DNA of 64,000 bases, from NCBI RefSeq assembly GCF_009498295.1, contig NZ_CP040813.1:1-64000 (forward strand), in the 5' to 3' direction. The translations under genes were made by a program, and so were the position numbers. Positions 62,704 to 64,000 of this stretch are shown here, piece by piece. The stretch is from Oceanihabitans sp. IOP_32 (GTDB lineage Bacteria > Bacteroidota > Bacteroidia > Flavobacteriales > Flavobacteriaceae). Every line of letters begins with the position of its first letter. The stretch's first letter is position 1. The notes below the pieces were generated by a model. It worked only from the letters and a program-made list of their open reading frames with translations, was not told the origin of the DNA and did no database searches.

Positions 62704-63537
62704 ATGGATAAAATTATAGACATAGGAAAATATATCGAACGCTTTGTAAATTGGCTTACAGATAATGCGAAACCATTTTTTGATCTCATCAAAGACGGCG
62801 GAAACGGCTTTATCGAGGGCGTAGAATTTTTACTCTTATTTACCCCTTTTTATGTGATTATTGCACTATTTGCAATCTTAGCCTATTTTAAAACCGGAAA
62901 AGGCATGACTATTTTTACCGTGCTAGGCCTTACGCTAATTTACTTACTTGGGTTTTGGCAAGAAACCATGGAAACTTTAGCATTAATTTTTGTATCTACC
63001 ATTACGGCTTTAGTATTGGCTATTCCTTTAGGGATTTGGGCAGCAAAGAATAAATGGGCAGAAAAAATTATTCGTCCTGTTTTAGATTTAATGCAAACCA
63101 TGCCTGCGTTTGTATATCTTATCCCGGCTGTGCTATTTTTTAGTATCGGAAAGTTACCAGGCGCATTCGCCACCATTATTTTTGCCATGCCTCCAGCAGT
63201 GCGATTAACAACATTTGGTATCCAGCAAGTACCACAAGATATTGTTGAAGCTGGGCGTGCCTTTGGCGCAACTAATCGGCAATTATTATTCAAGGTAGAA
63301 CTACCCTTAGCTTTAAAAACCATTCTTACAGGTGTTAACCAAACCATCATGATGGCCCTTTCTATGGTCGTAATTGCCGGAATGATTGCCGCAGGAGGTT
63401 TAGGTGAAAAAGTATTAGAAGGCATTAACAATTTAGACATCGGATTAGGGTTTGAAAGCGGATTGGCAGTTGTAATTATTGCCATCATTTTAGACCGCAT
63501 CACCCAAGCCTTTGGCAAACAAACACAAAATAAATAA
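62704..63537 (+). CDS. proW: Glycine betaine/proline ABC importer, permease subunit
   Basis: A 277-residue ProW/OpuAB permease. Hydrophobic helices span the protein, with the ABC permease EAA-like loop DIVEAGRAFGATNRQLLFKVELPLALKTI (about 181-209). LDLMQTMPAFVYLIPAVLFF is the ProW core, and MMALSMVVIAGMIAAGGLGEKVLEGI follows. It starts 2 bp after proV. Together they import a compatible solute or a related quaternary amine. Confidence 0.94.
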   Translation: MDKIIDIGKYIERFVNWLTDNAKPFFDLIKDGGNGFIEGVEFLLLFTPFYVIIALFAILAYFKTGKGMTIFTVLGLTLIYLLGFWQETMETLALIFVSTITALVLAIPLGIWAAKNKWAEKIIRPVLDLMQTMPAFVYLIPAVLFFSIGKLPGAFATIIFAMPPAVRLTTFGIQQVPQDIVEAGRAFGATNRQLLFKVELPLALKTILTGVNQTIMMALSMVVIAGMIAAGGLGEKVLEGINNLDIGLGFESGLAVVIIAIILDRITQAFGKQTQNK

Positions 63538-63566
63538 TAGTAATCAATTTAAAAATCAATTTAATT

Positions 63567-64000
63567 ATGAAATTAAAATTTATAGCCATCCTAGTTATCA
63601 TGACAACACTATTTGCAACAGGATGTAAATCTGACCAAAAAACAAACAACAAAGAAAACAAAACACTTGAAATCGCCTATGTCGACGGCTGGGCAGAAGG
63701 TGTCGCAATGACGCACGTGGCCACCGAAATAATGAAGGAAAAGGGTTATGATGTTGAATTAAAAAAAGCAGCCGTAGATTTAGTATTCGCCTCGCTAGCC
63801 AATGGAGATTTAGATGTATTTATGGATGCCTGGTTACCAGCCACACATAAAGAAAAAGTAGCTAAGTTTGGCGATAAAATAGAAAGTTTAGGGGTAAACT
63901 TCGACAATGCAAAAATTGGATTAGTTGTACCTAAATACGTAACGATTAACTCCATAGAAGAACTCAATGCTCATGCTGAAAAATTTGATGGCCAAATTGT
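63567..64000 (+). CDS. proX: Glycine betaine/proline-binding lipoprotein (partial)
   Basis: The first 144 codons of an OpuAC/ProX-type binding protein cut off by the window end. The lipoprotein signal is FIAILVIMTTLFATGCK (lipobox Cys 20). The family core begins LEIAYVDGWAEGVAMTHVATEIM and includes LANGDLDVFMDAWLPATHKEKV, which supplies the Trp box for quaternary ammonium binding. It is 29 bp after the permease, the last visible gene of the porin-importer operon. Confidence 0.92.
   Translation, partial: MKLKFIAILVIMTTLFATGCKSDQKTNNKENKTLEIAYVDGWAEGVAMTHVATEIMKEKGYDVELKKAAVDLVFASLANGDLDVFMDAWLPATHKEKVAKFGDKIESLGVNFDNAKIGLVVPKYVTINSIEELNAHAEKFDGQI

Noticed and set aside
1-64000. CRISPR arrays and rRNA genes
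   Set aside because: No set of three or more evenly spaced short repeats with unique spacers, no cas genes, and no rRNA-like sequence were seen.

Overview
This is an AT-rich chromosomal window from a member of the Bacteroidota, almost certainly the family Flavobacteriaceae. Supporting signs are GldF/GldG gliding-motility sequence, an RteC-type regulator beside a Bacteroidetes-type integrase, weak Shine-Dalgarno sequences, promoters of the form TTTG-N19/20-TAnnTTTG, and short palindromic intergenic repeats of the kind scattered through flavobacterial genomes.

Positions 1-22.6 kb are ordinary core chromosome. dnaA is followed by a low-molecular-weight tyrosine phosphatase and a tetrapyrrole-methylase-family methyltransferase. 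Next come a secreted transglycosylase-like protein, the operon dapF-acetyltransferase-mltG (reverse strand), an HtrA protease, a long-form GAPDH, purC, phoH, a SAM hydrolase/adenosyltransferase, a fused gldFG and dnaN. A PLP-dependent decarboxylase at 18.6-20.1 kb is broken by two frameshifts. A DegT-family aminotransferase and a nitroreductase follow.

Positions 22697-50224 are a 27.5-kb integrated element in the 3' end of a tRNA-Ser(UGA) gene, bounded by 17-bp direct repeats (attL and attR). It carries a tyrosine recombinase, an RteC-like regulator, an excisionase-like HTH protein, a winged-helix protein with a DnaC-like ATPase (replication module), and a HipB-HipA module with a second HipB-like regulator. 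Its main cargo is a complete type 1 BREX operon (small XRE regulator, brxA, brxB, brxC, a GmrSD/BrxU-like DUF262-DUF1524 nuclease, pglX, pglZ, brxL). Directly downstream is a probable toxin-antitoxin-chaperone module with a SecB-like chaperone. The right end has a gene-poor array of hairpins, a reverse-strand operon of small membrane proteins, a DUF5675-like protein and a conserved hypothetical, and a small conserved hypothetical gene. I read the whole element as a mobile defence island. I found no relaxase or conjugation genes.

Positions 50.2-64 kb are chromosome again, but accessory in character. They hold a HigB/HigA-type toxin-antitoxin pair with a palindromic operator inside its promoter, an unexplained structured non-coding stretch, a 37-residue peptide with 14 cysteines (metallothionein-like) just ahead of a SigZ-like sigma factor, and a DUF6155-like gene. 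A LysR regulator then diverges from a dissolved-inorganic-carbon transporter (dabB-dabA) preceded by a small frameshifted gene. A lipoprotein, the 3' remnant of a group II intron, and an operon for a porin plus a glycine-betaine/proline-type ABC importer (ATPase, permease, binding lipoprotein) run off the right edge.
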